64,000 nucleotides of DNA from Cyanoderma ruficeps (taxonomy: Eukaryota; Chordata; Aves; Passeriformes; Timaliidae), in NCBI GenBank assembly GCA_008694505.1, contig VZDJ01000623.1, positions 5,328,442 through 5,392,441 on the forward strand, given 5' to 3'. The position numbers were made by a program, and so were the translations under genes. Shown here one piece after another: positions 62,060-64,000 of this stretch (the stretch's first letter is position 1; the number at the start of each line of letters is the position of its first letter). Under the pieces are notes generated by a model, which did not search any database, was not told the origin of the DNA, and saw nothing but the letters and a program-made list of their open reading frames with translations.

Positions 62060-63495
62060 AATCTAAATATCAGTGATTCTCAGCCAAAGAGTGAGAGTCT
62101 CCAATTTTGGAAAGCAAATTCAGTGACAAATCAAAAGCAATGTCATCAATAAACAAGTTGGATTAGTTTGACTCCAGCATTTATTTGCTTTCACTTTTTT
62201 GCTCTGTGTTTATCAGAAAGTGGTTTGGTTTTCTGTGGAAATGAATTTAAAAGAAGACACACAACTCCTGTGCTGTATTAAATGGTCTTTCTCCCTTAGT
62301 TATTCTATCATTCTATGGGGTTTTATTATGATTATTATTTTGATATAGCTACACAATTTTAAATCTTGTAACATTCTTGTAATAAGGGTCAAAATTTAAT
62401 ATAATAATAAGTCAAAATCAAATTTGTCATATGATTTGTAAAGAACTGCAAGTATGAAGGAGTGGGAGGCTGGGATCAAACGTGTCTTCCTTGGCTTATA
62501 GAAGGTGCAGGGAGAAGAAGGGCTGACACAATTCTATATTAATGCATTTGATATCTTGACATTCTGGATATAATTGAGTACAAATAAAATAAACCCCCCC
62601 CCTCTATCTAATGATATTTCAGCATTTGAGGTTGGTGTCTATAATATTAGTTCACACTCAGGTGTGCCACAAAATATGTTCTGTCAAACAGTTGAAGAAG
62701 GAGAGTAAGGAAAGAGAGAAAAATGACCTTTTCAGGTTATTCAGAGTTGCACAGGAAGCCAGGGAAGCAGAACCACATCACACTGACTTGTTGGACTCTG
62801 GCACAGTTTGTCACTCTGGTCTAGTGCAAACTTCACCTGCTTTGTAAAACCAGAAATCAATGCAACAGGAAAAGTCTTTTAGATAAAGAGTACTGACAGA
62901 GTAACTTACAGAGGTTTCTCCTGTAACCATTTTTTTAAAGGAAAAGGAACATTCCTTCTTACTGAATGTGATGTTAGGTTTACACCTCTAGCAAAAACAA
63001 CACATTGTAATTTTCTGGTTCACTTACTGTGCTACTGCACTTTTTTTGCTTTTGCGGAGTATGAGCATGGTCTGTATTTGATAATTAATAACATCTGCCT
63101 CCCTTACATGACAAATGTGGAAGTTTTTTCATTTCCACGAGTTTTGCATTAGTCTTTTAGGAAAAGTTTTCAAATGCTTGGTTTTGTGCAGTTTTTTAAA
63201 GTTTCAAGCATATAGGAGAACAGATAATCTTAGGTTTTGAATCTAAAAGAACACAGTTTATTTAAAATTCAACCTGCTTCTCTTGTGTCTTCTTAAGCAG
63301 GGAATATATGAATAAGAAGAATTAGTCTTACAATATGATGTACAAAGTATTTTGAAGTATAAAATGTATGCATTTTTATAAGATGATTGACTGTCCAAAA
63401 GGTGTTTGTATTCCAGACTTGATGTTCAGACTCCATAAATATTCAAAGAAATATCTTTGCTGTATATTTTTAACACTTAAAGTAAATCTCTGTTT
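62060..63495. other. Non-coding stretch with a possible worn CR1 tail
   Basis: Near 62281-62320, AATGGTCTTTCTCCCTTAGT is followed by TATTCTATCATTCTATGG, which resembles a CR1 3' terminus, but the body is not readable. A C9 run lies at 62594-62602. The 78-codon frame at 62611-62847 is unrecognised. Confidence 0.4.
62281..62320 (+). mobile_element. Possible CR1 tail remnant
   Basis: Only the last 40 bases fit a CR1 terminus (a TCTTTC..CCTTAGT block and ATTCTATCATTCTATGG). With such a short match, chance similarity is a real alternative. Confidence 0.35.
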
Positions 63496-63499
63496 TTAA

Positions 63500-63625
63500 T
63501 TACAGGGGACCTCAGACATGAAGAAATTAAATTACCTCAACAAACACCACAAAAGCAAAGACAGGAATTGAATCTGGATCTCCTGAATTTTAATTATTTG
63601 GTTTCACTTGCAGAATTAATCCTTT
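63500..63625 (-). mobile_element. MIR-like (CORE) SINE relic
   Basis: The plus strand carries ACATGAAGAAATTAAATTAC, then CACAAAAGCAAAGACAGGAA and TTGAATCTGGATCTCCTGAA. These are collinear with the reverse-complement MIR pattern: GATGAGGAAATTGAGGCA.., CACACAGCAAGTCAGTGGCAGAG.., GAACCCAGGTCTCCTGAC. It is diverged but in the right order and spacing. Together with 6690-6850 this gives two such relics in one window. Confidence 0.5.
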
Positions 63626-63629
63626 AATG

Positions 63630-64000
63630 TGTTGCTGCTTAATAGAAGGAACTCAGACACCAAGTGTTATGTTGTGCTGTTCATAAGGTGGAAAGAAGTG
63701 AGGAATTCCAACACCCAAAAAATTGCATTTTCAGGCAATTTGGTCAATGGTCAGCATTCTAAATGTTGCTATGAGCTGTTACAGTAGACCAAAGATCAGG
63801 AAATTAAAATGAGCTCTTGCTACCAAGGAGTCAATTAAATGTGTATGGCTGTGCAAACCCCACAGGGATGAAGGGCAGCCTGAGTTAAGGAGGAGATCCA
63901 AATTAAAACATGTTTTCAAAACTGTTACCAATTACTATTTTTTTATTCTTTCCAAATGCTTTGCATTCTCTGTCTTCCCAGTAACACAGAATGAATTAAA
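63630..64000. other. Terminal stretch, nothing recognised
   Basis: AT-rich unique sequence up to the window edge with no repeat, exon or RNA gene that I can support. Confidence 0.6.

Noticed and set aside
1..64000. CRISPR arrays, operons, tRNA genes, bacterial or phage modules
   Set aside because: No regularly spaced repeats, no tRNA B-box text (GGTTCGAATCC type), no prokaryotic gene packing. The window is vertebrate repeat-bearing DNA, and I found no previously undescribed gene system that the sequence supports.

Overview
This window looks like nuclear DNA from a bird, most likely a neoavian and plausibly a songbird. The evidence is the set of interspersed repeats. Several CR1 LINE 3' ends carry the typical avian finish (GTTGG...AGATGATC...TTCCAACCC...ATTCTATGATTCTAT). 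One belongs to the subfamily whose tail reads GGAGTTGGACT..GATGATCC..CTCAGGATATTCTAT, which I associate with neoavian genomes. There are also solo retroviral LTRs of avian type. The background is AT-rich and CpG-poor, with open reading frames no longer than 146 codons, and two runs of N mark assembly gaps. Nothing suggests bacterial, viral or organellar DNA.

I find no protein-coding gene, rRNA, tRNA or CRISPR array that I can support. The window is best read as intergenic or deep-intronic sequence in a gene-poor region. The longest frames (146 codons at 2915-3355 minus, 135 codons at 13096-13503 minus) resemble no family I know. I flag a few splice-site-bounded candidate exons (61528-61632 with 61917 onward, 47457-47640, 33471-33593) as hypotheses only.

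Layout: 1-8160 is mostly unique DNA with an ATT microsatellite, a possible old LINE relic and a MIR-like SINE relic. 8165-9487 is a CR1 broken by two later insertions: a 501-bp element with 8-bp flanking duplications and a 215-bp piece of unknown origin. 9490-20890 is unique, with a 37-bp tandem duplication, a hairpin and an old CR1 relic at 16630. 20897-21549 is a well-preserved minus-strand solo LTR with a perfect 6-bp target-site duplication. 21890-22188 is a CR1 whose 5' part is inverted. 25855-25930 is a minus-strand CR1 tail. 27938-27942 is a 5-N gap inside poly-A. 35358-35781 is a second solo LTR. 38128-38223 is a 96-N gap inside a GGAGA pentanucleotide repeat. CR1 copies follow at 43744-43910 (minus), 47681-48117 (plus) and 48815-49135 (plus). 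An ancient CR1 3' end sits near 52003-52099 and a second MIR-like relic near 63500-63625.

Because there are no genes, there is no operon or pathway to describe. What can be read is the order of transposon insertions (the CR1 at 8165 is older than its inserts) and the mutational history of repeats. All family assignments come from memory of consensus sequences and have not been checked by a search.
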